Assembly (NCBI RefSeq): GCF_001909285.1
Contig: NZ_MRSV01000001.1
Location: forward strand, 2,126,556-2,190,555
Length of the DNA: 64,000 nucleotides
Source of the DNA: Exiguobacterium profundum
Lineage (GTDB): Bacteria; Bacillota; Bacilli; Exiguobacteriales; Exiguobacteriaceae
Reading direction: 5' to 3'
Position numbers and translations under genes: made by a program. Below are positions 28,185-39,300 of this stretch, one piece after another; position 1 is the first letter of the stretch, and each line of letters begins with the position of its first letter. The notes beneath the pieces are model-generated. The model ran no database searches. It saw only the letters and a program-made list of their open reading frames with translations, and was not told the DNA's origin.

Positions 28185-29525
28185 TTAGAAGAATGGAAGG
28201 CCGAGACCTTTTTTCTTTTCTTTCATTTGTCCTGACATTTGTTTCATCATCTTCTTCATGTCATCGAACTGTTTGATGAGACGGTTCACTTCTTGAATCG
28301 AGCGACCGCTCCCTTTTGAGATCCGCTTACGACGACTCGCGTTGAGCACTTCCGGATTGGCGCGCTCATGTTTCGTCATCGAGCGAATGATCGCTTCGAC
28401 GTGATCGAGTTGTTTCTCGTCGATTTGGACGTTCTTCAACCCTTTCATCTTACCTGCACCAGGTAACATCGAAAGTAATTCATCAATTGGTCCCATGTTT
28501 TTCACTTGGGCCAACTGTTCAATGAAATCATCGAACGTGAATGACGCGTCACGAATTTTGCTTTCAAGCTCCTTCGCTGCGTCTTGGTCCATCTGTGTCT
28601 CGGCTTTTTCAATGAGCGAGAGCACGTCCCCCATTCCGAGGATCCGTGACGCCATGCGTTCCGGGTGGAATGGTTCGAGGGCATCCAACTTTTCTCCGAG
28701 ACCGACGAATTTAATCGGCGCTCCCGTGACTGCCTTAATCGAAAGGGCTGCCCCACCTCGTGTATCTCCGTCGAGCTTTGTGAGCACGACCCCGGTGATT
28801 CCGAGTTTCTCATTGAAACTGTCGGCCACATTGACCGCATCTTGACCCGTCATCGAATCGACGACGAGGAAGATCTCATTTGGTTTGGCAATCGTCTTCA
28901 CATTTTCGAGCTCGCCCATAAGCGTCTCATCGATATGAAGGCGACCGGCCGTATCGATCAACACGAAATCGTGATGATTTGTTTTTGCGTACTCGAGTGC
29001 CTTCGTCACAATCTCTTCCGGCTTCACTTGATCACCAAGTGAGAAGACTGGTAAATCGAGTTGTTTTCCGAGTGTCTCGAGCTGCTTGATTGCCGCAGGA
29101 CGGTAGATGTCCGCCGCGACGAGAAGTGGACTTCGGTTATGCTTTTTGCGAATCAAGTTCGCTAGCTTCCCGGTCGTTGTCGTTTTCCCTGCCCCTTGCA
29201 GACCGACCATCATGACGACTGTCGGTGGTTTCTGACTGAATGAGATTGGGACGACATCGCTTCCCATCAAGTTCGACAACTCTTCGTGAACGATTTTGAC
29301 GACTTGTTGACCTGGCGTCAATGATTTCATGACATCCTGACCAACCGCGCGTTCCTTCACGTCATTGACGAATTGCTTGACGACTTTAAAGTTGACGTCG
29401 GCTTCGAGGAGGGCGAGGCGAACCTCACGCATCATCTCTTTGACATCGGCCTCCGAGATTTTCCCTTTACCGCGCATTTTTGAAAGTGTCGTTTGCAATC
29501 GTTCTGATAATCCTTCAAATGCCAT
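28185..29525 (-). CDS. ffh: Signal recognition particle protein Ffh
   Basis: 446 residues, same as B. subtilis. N domain, then GTPase G domain with GLQGAGKTTTTGKLANLIRK (P-loop), DTAGRLHIDETLM and TKLDGDTRGGAALS, then a Met-rich M domain (about 300-446: GMGDVLSLIEKAETQMDQDA, IIRSMTKHERANPEVLNASR, ending in a KKMMKQMSGQMKEKKKGLG tail). It binds 4.5S/scRNA and signal peptides. It lies 11 bases after ylxM. Confidence 0.98.
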   Translation of the reverse strand: MAFEGLSERLQTTLSKMRGKGKISEADVKEMMREVRLALLEADVNFKVVKQFVNDVKERAVGQDVMKSLTPGQQVVKIVHEELSNLMGSDVVPISFSQKPPTVVMMVGLQGAGKTTTTGKLANLIRKKHNRSPLLVAADIYRPAAIKQLETLGKQLDLPVFSLGDQVKPEEIVTKALEYAKTNHHDFVLIDTAGRLHIDETLMGELENVKTIAKPNEIFLVVDSMTGQDAVNVADSFNEKLGITGVVLTKLDGDTRGGAALSIKAVTGAPIKFVGLGEKLDALEPFHPERMASRILGMGDVLSLIEKAETQMDQDAAKELESKIRDASFTFDDFIEQLAQVKNMGPIDELLSMLPGAGKMKGLKNVQIDEKQLDHVEAIIRSMTKHERANPEVLNASRRKRISKGSGRSIQEVNRLIKQFDDMKKMMKQMSGQMKEKKKGLGLPFF

Positions 29526-29536
29526 GCTTCAGCCCC

Positions 29537-29860
29537 CTACTCTAAATTCTCAAGCGCAGAAATCGTGGCGCTCACGTCATCGGTGAGCTCGACTTGACGT
29601 TTGAGGGTCTGAAGAAGTTGCTGGCGCTGTTCGAACTTTTCGAATAGGGCTAGCTTTTCCTCGTACTGTTCAAGCATCGTTTCTGTGCGCTTTATGTTAT
29701 CGTAGACCGCTTGACGGCTGACTTCAAACTCTTCCGCAATCTCTCCGAGCGAGTAGTCATCTAGGTAATAAAGAGACATATAGTTGCGCTGTTTCGGTGT
29801 GAGGAGCGCTTGATAGAAATCGATGAGATAGTTCATGCGATTCGTTTTTTCGAGCGTCAT
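29537..29860 (-). CDS. ylxM: YlxM family SRP-associated helix-turn-helix protein
   Basis: 107 residues from ATG 29860, set by GGAGGTG seven bases upstream. A sigma-like HTH is visible ([40 protein letters not shown]), followed by a helical tail. YlxM is encoded next to ffh in Gram-positives and stimulates SRP GTPase activity in some; the role here is inferred from context. Confidence 0.9.
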   Translation of the reverse strand: MTLEKTNRMNYLIDFYQALLTPKQRNYMSLYYLDDYSLGEIAEEFEVSRQAVYDNIKRTETMLEQYEEKLALFEKFEQRQQLLQTLKRQVELTDDVSATISALENLE

Positions 29861-29905
29861 ACCTTTCACCTCCACATGTTAAGTGAAATCCCTTTACAAC
29901 TACCT

Positions 29906-29934
29906 ATAGTACAGCCGTGCCTACTACTTGTCAA
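29906..29934 (-). promoter_or_regulatory. Sigma-A-type promoter of ylxM-ffh
   Basis: Minus-strand TTGACA (29929-29934), 17 bases, TACTAT (29906-29911). The -35 matches the consensus fully. It lies in the gap between ftsY and ylxM, about 45 bases before ylxM. Confidence 0.7.
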
Positions 29935-29956
29935 GTTTTTTTCTTAACATTAAAAC

Positions 29957-30982
29957 TTAGGCGAGGTCCTCGTTTGTGTCCTCTTTTTCCATCGAGGCAT
30001 CCTGTGTCTTGTCCTCAAAAACATCGCCGAACAGTCCAAGGACGAACTGTTCTGGATCAAACTCCTGTAAATCGTCAATCTTCTCTCCAAGTCCGACATA
30101 CTTGACCGGGATATCGAGTTCGTTCCGAATCGCTAGGACGATTCCGCCTTTGGCCGTCCCATCGAGCTTCGTTAAGACGATTCCGCTCACGTTCGTCGCT
30201 TCTTTGAACGCTTTCGCTTGAACCATGGCGTTTTGACCCGTCGTCGCGTCTAATGCGAGTAACACTTCGTGCGGTCCGTTCGGAACTTCCCGCTCAATGA
30301 CTCGTTTTACTTTTTCAAGTTCTTTCATTAGATTGACCTTATTTTGGAGACGTCCCGCCGTATCACAAATCAAGACGTCCATGTGACGAGACTTGGCGGC
30401 TTGAACGGCGTCAAAGACGACGGCAGCCGGGTCAGACCCTTCCGTTTGACGAATGACGGGAACCCCGACACGTTCTCCCCATACTTGAAGTTGCTCGATG
30501 GCGCCGGCACGGAACGTATCCCCTGCCGCGAGCATGACGGAACGCCCTTCAGATTTCAACTGGTGCGCCAGCTTGCCGATGGTCGTCGTCTTTCCGACAC
30601 CATTGACGCCGACAAACAAGATGACCGTAAGTCCGTCTTGCATATTCAGTTCACGGTCCGATTCATCCTCTTGGAGGCGGTTCGCCACGACTTCGACGAG
30701 TGCGTCACGCACCGCGACCGGGTCCTTCAGATTACGTCGCTTCACTTCTTCTTTCAAATCTTCGACGAGATCCATCGTCGTCGTGACGCCGACATCCGCT
30801 TGAATGAGTAAATCTTCGAGTTCATCGAAGAAATCTTCATCCACTTCGCGGAAGCGATAGACGAGGTCGTTGACGGCACTTGCAAAGCCGTCACGCGTCT
30901 TCGTCAACCCCTCTGTAAACTTTTGTGACACCTCTTGGGTAGATGTCGTCAACTTCTCTTTTAATTTCTTGAAAAAGCTCAA
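29957..30982 (-). CDS. ftsY: Signal recognition particle receptor FtsY
   Basis: 341 residues. N domain (about 1-105), G domain with VGVNGVGKTTTIGKLAHQLK, LICDTAGRLQNKVNLMKELE and LTKLDGTAKGGIVLAIRNEL. No long acidic A domain, as usual for Bacillales, but a short acidic C-terminal tail. It receives the SRP-ribosome complex at the membrane. The start overlaps the smc stop by 4 bases. Confidence 0.97.
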   Translation of the reverse strand: MSFFKKLKEKLTTSTQEVSQKFTEGLTKTRDGFASAVNDLVYRFREVDEDFFDELEDLLIQADVGVTTTMDLVEDLKEEVKRRNLKDPVAVRDALVEVVANRLQEDESDRELNMQDGLTVILFVGVNGVGKTTTIGKLAHQLKSEGRSVMLAAGDTFRAGAIEQLQVWGERVGVPVIRQTEGSDPAAVVFDAVQAAKSRHMDVLICDTAGRLQNKVNLMKELEKVKRVIEREVPNGPHEVLLALDATTGQNAMVQAKAFKEATNVSGIVLTKLDGTAKGGIVLAIRNELDIPVKYVGLGEKIDDLQEFDPEQFVLGLFGDVFEDKTQDASMEKEDTNEDLA

Positions 30983-33900
30983 CGTGATTCCTCCATCTCT
31001 TCATCCATTTCAACGACACGTTTTGCTTCAGACAGTTCGACCGATAATACCTCGGATACCCCGTTCTGTTGCATCGTGACGCCATATAGTGTATCCGCCG
31101 CTTCCATCGTCCCTTTACGGTGCGTGATGATGACGAACTGCGTATCGATTGACAACGTCCGAATGTATTCTCCGAAACGATGCACGTTCGCCTCGTCAAG
31201 GGCCGCCTCGACCTCATCGAGAACACAAAACGGTACCGGACGCGTCTTCAAAATCGCAAACAATAAAGCGATGGCCGTCAGCGCACGCTCTCCACCAGAT
31301 AACAGACTGAGTGTCTGTAACTTTTTACCCGGTGGTTTGGCGACGATTTCGATTCCTGTGTTCAACAAATCCGATTCGTCTACCAATTTCAAATCCGCTT
31401 CCCCGCCACCAAAAAGCTCGGTGAACGTCTGTTTGAAATGCGCCCGGACGCTCGTATACGTCTCTTTGAAGAGGCGTGTCACTTCGCGGTCCATCTCGGC
31501 GATGATCTCATATAAATCTTCTTTTGCACTGACGAGGTCATCCCGCTGTTCAGACAGGAACGTGAACCGTTCGTGGACACTATCAAACTCTTCGATCGCA
31601 TTTAGATTGACCGGTCCGATTTCTTCGATTTGACGAACGAGCAACTTAAACTCCTCTTTCGCCTCTTCTAACGGGATTTCGAGTGCCGGCAATAGTTCTG
31701 CGACGAGTCCGTTCTCTTCTAACACATCGAGCTTCCATTGTCGTTTCAGCTCGAACTCTTGTTTCGCCGTTTCAAGTTTTCGAACGACAGCTTCAGCTTG
31801 ACGTCTTGCCTCCGTTGCCTGATCGACCCGTTGACGTATGATCCGATACGCCTCTTCGTTCGTCTTGAGTGTTGTTGACGCTCCTTGAAGCCGCTCTTGA
31901 ATTTCTTTGAAATCCAGTTTGGCAGTAGCAAGCGTCGCCTCGAGTTCTGCAGATGACACGACTTCTCCACTCTCGAGCCGCGTCAATTCACGCTCCATCT
32001 GATCGCTACGTTCCTGCAAACGACTTTGGTCGGTCATCAGACGGTCCAATTCATATTGGACCCGCTCTTCTTCGAGCGTGTGCCGCTGAAGATCGAGCTC
32101 GTTTTGACGCAGCAACGATTCCAGTTGACCCGTGCTCTCAGCACTTTTCGCCTGCTCTGCCCGAAGCGATTCGAGGCGTGAACGAATGTCAGCTTGGGCG
32201 CGGTCCGTGTCGGCCAATTCAATCGTCAATCGCTCTAATTCAGCAGTCGAGGTCTCGATCGTCCGCTCATAGCGCATCATTTCATGATCGAACAGTTCCA
32301 GTTGTGACTTGGCATCGAGGGAGGCACGTTCCGCAGTACGGTAGGCCGATTCGACTTCACGGAGGCTCGTTTCAACGGAACGTTTCTCATCCCGAAGTTC
32401 AGACAACTGCTGCGTAATGTCCTCCAACTGTTCTGTGTACTCTTGAAGACGTGTTTTTTGCTCATGCAACATGGCGAGGCCTTGAGTGAGACCATGTTTC
32501 AAATCATCTAATTCGCGCGACTGAGTGAACAGGGCCACGCCTTGCTTGCGACTACCACCCGTCATGGATCCGCCAACGTTGACGATATCCCCTTCTAACG
32601 TGACGACACGGAAACGATATCCCGTCGATTGGGCGATACGGTTCGCGACTTCAAGTGTCTCCGCCACAAGCACGGAACCGAGCAACGACTTTTTCAACGT
32701 CTCGTATGATGCATCTGTTTCGACGAGTTCCGACGCCACACCGACAAATCCGTTCATCGAGTCGAGTCGATCTAACACCTCACTCGGCACGAATCTCGGT
32801 TTGATCGTCGTCAACGGCAAGAATGTCGCTCGTCCTGCGTTGGCTTTTCGTAATTTGTCAATTTCACGGCGTCCCACCGTCTCATCTTGTACGACCACAT
32901 GCTGCTGTGTCTGCCCAAGTGCCGTTTCGATGGCCGCTTCATACGAAGGACGGACACGGATCAGTTCCGCGACAGCACCAAGGACACCTGATGAACGGTC
33001 TTTTAAGACGAATTTGACCGCATGGAAATAGCCTTCATACGATTGCTTCATCCGTTCGAGCATCTCGATTCGGTCTTCCGTCTTCTGACGGCGGCGTTCG
33101 AGGTCGTAGAAAGACGATTCGGCTCGTGTACGTTTTTCACGAATTGCCGTCTCTTCGTCCCGAAGTTGCGTCTCTTTTTGACTCAGTTTTTCAAAGCGAC
33201 TTTGTACCGCTTCATACTGCTCTCGAGTCGCCAAAAGTGTCGCTTCCTGTGAGGAACGATCATCGAGACGATGTTTGTTCTCGCGTAGAAGGCGTTCTTT
33301 CGACTCGACGGCGACATCGATATCCCGTTGTTCCCGCTTTTGTTGGTTACCGATTGTCGCTTTCGTTGTCGCGAGTTCGAACGCCTCACTTTGTAACGCT
33401 TCGATTTCAGCATTGAAATCACGAGAGGCGGCTTTCAACTGTTGTTGAAGTGACTCTCTCGTCGCAGTCGTTTGTTTCAACGTGTTTCCTTTTTGGTCAA
33501 TTTTTTCATGAACGACCTTCAATCGCGCTTCAAGCTCGGTCATCTCTGCACGTACTTCTTCACGTTGTCGGATGAGTCGTTCTTTCATCTCGGCACCGTG
33601 TTCTTCTTGTGCTTTTGCGAGCTTGATGTCACCCGTCAAACGCTCGACATAGGTCGAATGCTCCCGTTCTTTTTGGTTCAGCTCTGTCAATTCTTCGCGT
33701 AACTCGGCGAGCTTCACTTCGAGCCCGCTACGTTCCTCCGTGAGGTCACGTAACGAACGGTCACAGTCAGATAACTGTTGAACAGATTCCACGTGACGTG
33801 CGGACACTTGCTCAATCTCCTGTTGGAGCAACTGAATTTCTGCGCCCATGATTCCTGTTTCGAGTTCATCATGTCTCGCTTTGGCGACTTTGTACTCCCG

Positions 33901-34536
33901 AGCGAGCGCCGCTTGTTCACGGAGCGGTTCGACTCGGTCCGCCAACTCGAATAAAATGTCATCGACCCGGGACAAGTTTAATTCGGTGTCCTGTAACTTG
34001 CGTTCAGCCTGTTTTTTCCGCTGACGTTATTTCAATACACCGGCTGCCTCTTCGATGACGGCACGTCGATCTTCCGGTTTCCCAGAAATGACTTGTTCGA
34101 CCCGCCCTTGACCGATGATGGCGAATGCATCTCGTGAAAGACCTGTATCCATAAATAAATCAATCACATCTTTTAACCGACATGGTTTTTTATTCATAAT
34201 ATAGTCGCTGTCCCCACTTCGGGTCACGCGACGGGTCACACTCACTTCTTCATATGGGAGACGCAACTGTTCGTCTCGATTATCGAGAACGAGGGTGACC
34301 TCGGCGACATTTCGGTGATTCTCTCCTTCACTTCCGGCAAAGATGACATCTTCCATCTTGGCACCACGAAGTGATTTGGCCGACTGTTCTCCGAGTACCC
34401 AGCGAACAGCGTCCGATATATTGGATTTCCCGCTCCCGTTCGGCCCTACTACAGCCGTGACGCCGGGACGGAAATCTAATTCAATTCGCTTGGCAAATGA
34501 TTTAAAGCCAGCGAGTTCGATTCGTTTTAAGTGCAT
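30979..34536 (-). pseudogene. smc: Chromosome partition protein SMC, interrupted by in-frame TAA at codon 170
   Basis: 1185 residues if read through (B. subtilis 1186), from ATG 34536 (MHLKRIELAGFKSFAKRIEL). Walker A VVGPNGSGKSNISDAVRWVL; long coiled coils; hinge with GRATFLPLTTIKPRF and GGSMTGGSRKQG; signature LSLLSGGERALTAIALLFAI; Walker B PFCVLDEVEAALDEANVHRF. TAA at 34027-34029 lies in EEAAGVLK*RQRKKQAERKL, where the family has Tyr; the frame is unchanged and homology resumes at once. As read, only the N-terminal ATPase half would be made (178 residues), while 30979-33975 is an open remainder. SMC condenses and separates chromosomes with ScpA/ScpB. Confidence 0.93.
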
Positions 34537-34650
34537 CGTGACCATCCTATCCGCAGTAAGCATTCATCTGTATATTTTACCACAGTTAACAGTTCGTCAA
34601 AATGCCCGAATCATGCTATTCTAAAAAGAACTGTAGAAAGGGGAATACAG

Positions 34651-34845
34651 ATGACGAATGAACAGATGATTGAAGCCATTTTGGATAAAATGAACATTAT
34701 TAACCGCGGTGCGATCAAAGCGGAAGAATATAATGCGGCTGATCCGTCAGCGGTGAAAGAGATTTACGAGTACGTGATGACACGCTCTTCGCTCTCTTTG
34801 TCGGAAGTCGATGGTATCGTCGAAGAACTCGGTCAATTGACATGA
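34651..34845 (+). CDS. DUF1128 family protein
   Basis: 64 residues on the plus strand: MTNEQMIEAILDKMNIINRG, then AIKAEEYNAADPSAVKEIYE and SLSEVDGIVEELGQL. The spacing of NIINRGAIKAE and SLSEVDGIVEEL matches the small DUF1128 family of Bacillales, of unknown function. ATG 34651 follows AAAGGGGAATACAG. It is transcribed divergently from smc and sits between smc and rnc, which are adjacent in B. subtilis. Expression is probably independent. Confidence 0.85.
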   Translation: MTNEQMIEAILDKMNIINRGAIKAEEYNAADPSAVKEIYEYVMTRSSLSLSEVDGIVEELGQLT

Positions 34846-34878
34846 AAAGGAGTGGACCCCCAAGCGGTCCACTCCTTT
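34846..34878 (+). terminator. Bidirectional terminator between the DUF1128 gene and rnc
   Basis: AAAGGAGTGGACC and GGTCCACTCCTTT form a 13-bp stem between the plus-strand DUF1128 gene and the minus-strand rnc stop at 34882. It serves convergent transcripts. Confidence 0.8.
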
Positions 34879-34881
34879 CGT

Positions 34882-35661
34882 TTATAAATCTGCGTAGCGC
34901 CGATTAAAGGCAATAAGCGCTTCTTTTGCAGCCAATTGCTCGGCTTCTTTTTTCGAACGTCCTACCCCTTCACCGACGATGTCGTCGCTGAGGCGTGCAT
35001 GTGCGACGAATTCCCGGCTATGCGCCGGCCCACGTTCCTCAATGATCTCATACGATACAGGTCCGAGCCCTTCCCGTTGGACGCTCTCCTGTAACTGGCT
35101 TTTGAAATCGGTCTGTTCTTCGAATACTCCCGCTAAGACTTTCGGAAAAACCGCTTCGGCGAGGAATCGTTCGACGGCCTCAATTCCTTGGTCCAAATAA
35201 AGAGCACCGATATAGGATTCGAACACATCGGCAAGCAGTGCCGGACGTTTTCGTCCACCGGTTAACTCTTCACCTTTCCCAAGCAAGATGAAGTCAGAGA
35301 AAGCATAAGCTTCCGCAAAATTCACGAGTGACGGTTCGCATACGATCGCCGCTCGTAATTTCGTCAATTCCCCCTCGGAGCGCTCCGGATAAGTCTCATA
35401 AAGGAAGCGAGATACGGTCAGTTCTAAAACAGCATCCCCTAAAAATTCTAAACGTTCATTGTCTTTTCGTAACCCGCGTTGCTCATTCACATAAGATGAG
35501 TGTGTGAACGCCTGCATCAACAAGTCGTGATTCGAAAATTGAACGTTCAACCGTTCTTCCAATGATTTAAATAGTTCCAAGATGCGTGCTCGTTCCATCT
35601 CCTGACGCCGACGCCGTTGCGCCGACCCTTGACGGTCAAACCGTCGTTTGTCTTTTGTCAT
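34882..35661 (-). CDS. rnc: Ribonuclease III
   Basis: 259 residues from ATG 35661, set by GGAGGGAACT. Endonuclease domain with [20 protein letters not shown] (signature, acidic catalytic residues) and [21 protein letters not shown]-terminal double-stranded RNA-binding domain from [20 protein letters not shown] to [17 protein letters not shown]. The N-terminus is longer and very Arg-rich ([17 protein letters not shown]). It processes rRNA precursors and structured RNA. In B. subtilis it is followed directly by smc; here a plus-strand gene separates them. Confidence 0.96.
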   Translation of the reverse strand: MTKDKRRFDRQGSAQRRRRQEMERARILELFKSLEERLNVQFSNHDLLMQAFTHSSYVNEQRGLRKDNERLEFLGDAVLELTVSRFLYETYPERSEGELTKLRAAIVCEPSLVNFAEAYAFSDFILLGKGEELTGGRKRPALLADVFESYIGALYLDQGIEAVERFLAEAVFPKVLAGVFEEQTDFKSQLQESVQREGLGPVSYEIIEERGPAHSREFVAHARLSDDIVGEGVGRSKKEAEQLAAKEALIAFNRRYADL

Positions 35662-35686
35662 AGTTCCCTCCATGAATAAGCACAAG

Positions 35687-35712
35687 CCCACCGCCCGGAA
35701 CCGAGCGGTGGG
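35687..35712 (-). terminator. Hairpin after acpP, before rnc
   Basis: CCCACCGC and GCGGTGGG form an 8-bp GC-rich stem between acpP and rnc. No T-run follows on the minus strand, so it may stabilise or process the acpP mRNA rather than stop transcription fully. Confidence 0.5.
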
Positions 35713-35721
35713 ATGGCTTGA

Positions 35722-35961
35722 TTACAATTTTGTTTCGATGTAAGCCACTACGTCGCCAACAGTCGCAAGCTTCTCAGCGTCTTCGTCTTCGATCGTGATG
35801 TCGAATTTGTCTTCGAGGTCCATCACCATTTCCATTACTTCAAGTGAATCCGCACCAAGGTCATCCTTGAACGATTTGTCTGCTGTGATCTCAGATACGT
35901 CTTTCCCGAGTTTCTCAGCAACTGCTTCTTGTACGTCTACTAAAATTTGTTCTTTTGTCAT
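35722..35961 (-). CDS. acpP: Acyl carrier protein
   Basis: 79 residues, highly acidic. The phosphopantetheine site is in DLGADSLEVMEMVMDLEDKF (Ser of DSL). It carries growing acyl chains for fatty-acid synthesis. A GGAGGGATTTTATC ribosome site precedes ATG 35961. It follows fabG by 58 bases and is separated from rnc by a hairpin. Confidence 0.98.
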   Translation of the reverse strand: MTKEQILVDVQEAVAEKLGKDVSEITADKSFKDDLGADSLEVMEMVMDLEDKFDITIEDEDAEKLATVGDVVAYIETKL

Positions 35962-36019
35962 GATAAAATCCCTCCAAAGGTAAGTATATTAAATGTCAGT
36001 CTGTTGGTAAAGTTCTCTT

Positions 36020-36760
36020 TTACGCCATCGTCATGCCGCCATCGACGGCAATCGTCTGTCCGGTCACATAAGCGGCTTGTTCCGAAGCGAGGAAGGAGAC
36101 AAGGTTCGCCACATCCTCCACCTGTCCGAAACGGTTGAACGGAATCTGCTCGAGTGTAGCCTCTCGTTGCGCATCTGTCAAGGCATCGGTCATATCCGTT
36201 TGAATGAACCCTGGACAGACGGCATTGACAGTCACGTGACGTCCCGCGAGTTCGCGCGCCACTGATTTTGTCAATCCGATCAACCCTGCTTTTGCAGCCG
36301 CATAGTTCGCTTGTCCTGCATTGCCGGTAATCCCGACAACCGAGGCGATGTTGATAATTCGACCTGCTTTCGACTTGAGCAAAGGTCTCGTGACGGCTTG
36401 CGATGTCAGAAAGGCGCCTTTCAAGTTCGTCGACAGCACATCTTCGAAATCGGCTTCTTTCATTCGCATGAGTAACCCGTCACGCGTGATCCCTGCATTG
36501 TTGACGAGACAATCGACGCGTCCGAACGTATCGACTGTCGTCTTGACGAGCGCTTTGACATCGTCAGCATTGGATACATCTGCTTTCACGGCGATGGCTT
36601 CGCCGCCTGCATCCGTGATCATGGCCACGACATCATTCGCCTTTTGTTCACTACCCGAGTAGTTCACGACGACCCGAAAGCCGTCTTCCCCTAAACGTTT
36701 CGCGATGGCCGCCCCGATTCCCCGGGACGCCCCTGTCACGATCGCCACTTGATCATGCAC
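36020..36760 (-). CDS. fabG: 3-oxoacyl-[acyl-carrier-protein] reductase FabG
   Basis: 246 residues, short-chain dehydrogenase fold: NADPH motif [24 protein letters not shown] in [20 protein letters not shown], and the Ser-Tyr-Lys set in [22 protein letters not shown]. It reduces 3-oxoacyl-ACP in chain elongation. The start overlaps the end of fabD by 8 bases. Confidence 0.97.
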   Translation of the reverse strand: MHDQVAIVTGASRGIGAAIAKRLGEDGFRVVVNYSGSEQKANDVVAMITDAGGEAIAVKADVSNADDVKALVKTTVDTFGRVDCLVNNAGITRDGLLMRMKEADFEDVLSTNLKGAFLTSQAVTRPLLKSKAGRIINIASVVGITGNAGQANYAAAKAGLIGLTKSVARELAGRHVTVNAVCPGFIQTDMTDALTDAQREATLEQIPFNRFGQVEDVANLVSFLASEQAAYVTGQTIAVDGGMTMA

Positions 36761-37673
36761 GTACTTCTCCTCCTAACGAGGCGACTTCTTCCAACGTGGT
36801 CGCCTTTTGAATCGAAACGTTCGAGTCGATTCGTTTAATCAATCCTGAAAGCGGTGAAGATGGGCCGAACTCGATGAACGTGTCTACGCCGTCTGCAATC
36901 GCCTTGCGCACACATTCTTCAAAACGGACAGACGAATACAGTTGTTTCGTCAATAACGCCTTCAACTGTTCAGGGTCACGATGTACCGCCGCGTCCACGT
37001 TCGAAATCAAGTCGATGGAAGCCGATTTAAATGGCGACGAGGCAAGAACGTCTTGGAAACGTGTTGCTGCCGGCATCATGTAGGAACTATGGAACGCTCC
37101 AGATACGTTTAACGGCAATACCCGCTTCGCACCGGCAGCCTTCAATTCCACGCTTGCTTGTTCGACCGCGTCGACATGCCCTGAAATCACGAATTGACCA
37201 GGACAATTCAAGTTGGCGATTTGAACTAAATTCCCACTCGCACTGATTTTTTCAGTGATTTTAAGCGCTTCTTGAAGATCGGTCATCCCGACGACTGCTG
37301 CCATCGTTCCATCCTTCACTTCAGACATCAACTGTCCACGCGCCCGGACGAGAACGGTCGCTTCTTCAATATCGATGACACCCGCACTGACGAGCGCCGC
37401 ATATTCACCGACACTATGCCCGATGACGACATCTGGTGCCGCACCGCTCTTCGCATAGGCTTGCGCGAGGAGCGAAGCGTGCGCCACGATGGCCGGCTGT
37501 GCAATTTCCGTTTCTTGTAGGTCTTCCTTCGACCCGGATGACATGACTTCAAGAAGGTCAAATCCGAGTCGACGTCCGATTGCTTGAAGCGTTTCAGGAT
37601 GATCTAAAAAGGTTTGTCCCATCCCAACGGCTTGGGAACCTTGCCCTGGAAACACCCATGCTACTTTCCCCAT
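36753..37673 (-). CDS. fabD: Malonyl CoA-acyl carrier protein transacylase FabD
   Basis: 306 residues. [20 protein letters not shown] at the N-terminus, catalytic Ser in [20 protein letters not shown], and the His in [20 protein letters not shown]. It moves malonyl groups from CoA to ACP. It lies 18 bases after plsX. Confidence 0.97.
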   Translation of the reverse strand: MGKVAWVFPGQGSQAVGMGQTFLDHPETLQAIGRRLGFDLLEVMSSGSKEDLQETEIAQPAIVAHASLLAQAYAKSGAAPDVVIGHSVGEYAALVSAGVIDIEEATVLVRARGQLMSEVKDGTMAAVVGMTDLQEALKITEKISASGNLVQIANLNCPGQFVISGHVDAVEQASVELKAAGAKRVLPLNVSGAFHSSYMMPAATRFQDVLASSPFKSASIDLISNVDAAVHRDPEQLKALLTKQLYSSVRFEECVRKAIADGVDTFIEFGPSSPLSGLIKRIDSNVSIQKATTLEEVASLGGEVRA

Positions 37674-37691
37674 ATCTTCACCTGCTTTCGC

Positions 37692-38681
37692 TTAGTCTAT
37701 CGCTTTGGCACGCTTGATTTTTTCAACGACATCGTGATCTACCATGATTTTCGCCTGTTTCAACGCACTCATGATGGCGAGTGCATCGCTCGACCCATGC
37801 GCCTTGATGACCGGTGCATTGATCCCGAATAATCCGGCTCCCCCGTGTTCGCGATAATCCAACGTTTCTTTTAATCGTCTCAATTTCGGTTTTAAGATGA
37901 GAGCGGCGAGTTTGGATACAAGGTCACTCGTGAATTGTTCTTTCATCATCTTCATGAGCATCGAAGAGGAGCCCTCCACACCCTTTAACAAGATGTTTCC
38001 GGCAAATCCTTCGGTCACGATGACATCCACATCACCTGACATCGCTTCACGCGCCTCGACATTCCCAACAAAATGGACAGGTGCCTGTTCAAGGAGGGGG
38101 AACGCTTCTTTTGTCAGCGCATTTCCTTTACCGGCTTCCGTCCCGATATTGAGAAGAGCGACACGCGGTGTCTTGATGCCACGGACATGTTCCGCATACA
38201 GCGAACCCATAATCGCATAATCCACGAGGTGTTCAGCTTTTGCATCCGGATTCGCTCCGACATCCAGTACGACGACACCACTACCAGTATATGTAGGGAA
38301 CGTCGGAGATAATGCCGGACGCTCGATTCCTGGGATTCGCCCGATGATGAAAAGAGACGCCGCCATCAATGCGCCGGTATTCCCGGCAGACACGAGAGCA
38401 TCCGCTTTTCCTTCTTTGACAAGCTGAGCTGCCACGACGAGCGAGCTATCCTTTTTACGGCGCACCGCCCGTACCGGTTCGTCTTCACCTGTGATGATTT
38501 CACTGGCTGGGACAACCGTCACACGAGGATCATCAAGACCGTATGAGGCAATTTTCACCTCATCACCAACTAAAAAGAGTTCCATCGGTTCATTCGGATA
38601 TTGCGCGATGAACCGTTTCACACCTTCTACAATCGCCTTCGGTGCGTGATCGCCACCCATTGCATCAATCGCTAACTTCAT
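37692..38681 (-). CDS. plsX: Phosphate acyltransferase PlsX
   Basis: 329 residues. [20 protein letters not shown] is the family start; [20 protein letters not shown] and [20 protein letters not shown] are typical. It makes acyl-phosphate from acyl-ACP for PlsY. Its start overlaps the fapR stop by 4 bases. Confidence 0.97.
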   Translation of the reverse strand: MKLAIDAMGGDHAPKAIVEGVKRFIAQYPNEPMELFLVGDEVKIASYGLDDPRVTVVPASEIITGEDEPVRAVRRKKDSSLVVAAQLVKEGKADALVSAGNTGALMAASLFIIGRIPGIERPALSPTFPTYTGSGVVVLDVGANPDAKAEHLVDYAIMGSLYAEHVRGIKTPRVALLNIGTEAGKGNALTKEAFPLLEQAPVHFVGNVEAREAMSGDVDVIVTEGFAGNILLKGVEGSSSMLMKMMKEQFTSDLVSKLAALILKPKLRRLKETLDYREHGGAGLFGINAPVIKAHGSSDALAIMSALKQAKIMVDHDVVEKIKRAKAID

Positions 38682-39247
38682 GCTTGCTCCTCCTCACCAC
38701 GTCGGTAAATCGTGAAGTCGCCATCAAAGACGCACTCCTCACCGACATAACTTTCAACTGTGACGTCCGTTCTCCCGTCCCCTCTTAGTTTCATCACACG
38801 AGCCTTGGCAACGACTCGCTCTCCAAGATGGACTTGGCGACTGAAGCGAATATCCGCTTTAGTGGTCAACGCCAATTCATCATTGATGAGCGCCACCGCT
38901 AACGAGTTGGCTTGCGCGAACAAGACATGTCCACGGGCAATCTCGTTGCGGCTAAAGACGTGTTCTTTTTCTATATCGAGGACTGAGATCGCCGAGTCAT
39001 CTAGCTTCAAGTCAATCATATCACCGATGACCTCGCTCATTGAAAGCGATTTGACTTCATCGAGATGTTCGGAAGCCACATGTTTGATCCGTTCCCTCAC
39101 TTCCGGAATTTTTAATTCCATCCGGTCGAGTCGAATCGTCTGGATGCTGACAGAAAACTGTTTTGACAGTTCTTCGTCTTTGATGAACGGGTTATGCTCA
39201 ATCGTTTCTTGTAACAAGCGTTGCCGCTCTTTCTTAGGTACCCGCAT
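38678..39247 (-). CDS. fapR: Fatty acid and phospholipid biosynthesis regulator FapR
   Basis: 189 residues. N-terminal helix-turn-helix ([20 protein letters not shown]) and C-terminal hot-dog fold that binds malonyl-CoA ([20 protein letters not shown], then [20 protein letters not shown]). FapR represses lipid synthesis genes until malonyl-CoA rises. A FapR operator overlaps its own promoter, showing autoregulation of fapR-plsX-fabD-fabG and perhaps acpP. Confidence 0.97.
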   Translation of the reverse strand: MRVPKKERQRLLQETIEHNPFIKDEELSKQFSVSIQTIRLDRMELKIPEVRERIKHVASEHLDEVKSLSMSEVIGDMIDLKLDDSAISVLDIEKEHVFSRNEIARGHVLFAQANSLAVALINDELALTTKADIRFSRQVHLGERVVAKARVMKLRGDGRTDVTVESYVGEECVFDGDFTIYRRGEEEQA

Positions 39248-39279
39248 TCAGTTCCCTCCTAAACTAATCGCTAAAGAAC

Positions 39280-39296
39280 TTAATACCTGGTACTAA
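39280..39296. promoter_or_regulatory. FapR operator
   Basis: TTAATACCTGGTACTAA is a 17-base imperfect palindrome that closely matches the known FapR box (TTAGTACCTRRTACTAA type). It starts 4 bases downstream of the fapR -10 box, so bound FapR would block initiation or early elongation. Confidence 0.85.
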
Positions 39297-39300
39297 TAGC

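Noticed and set aside
32525-33031. Long plus-strand ORFs opposite smc, fliF, topA and fliY
   Set aside because: They are antisense shadows of conserved genes, lack ribosome sites and carry Ser/Arg-rich low-quality sequence.
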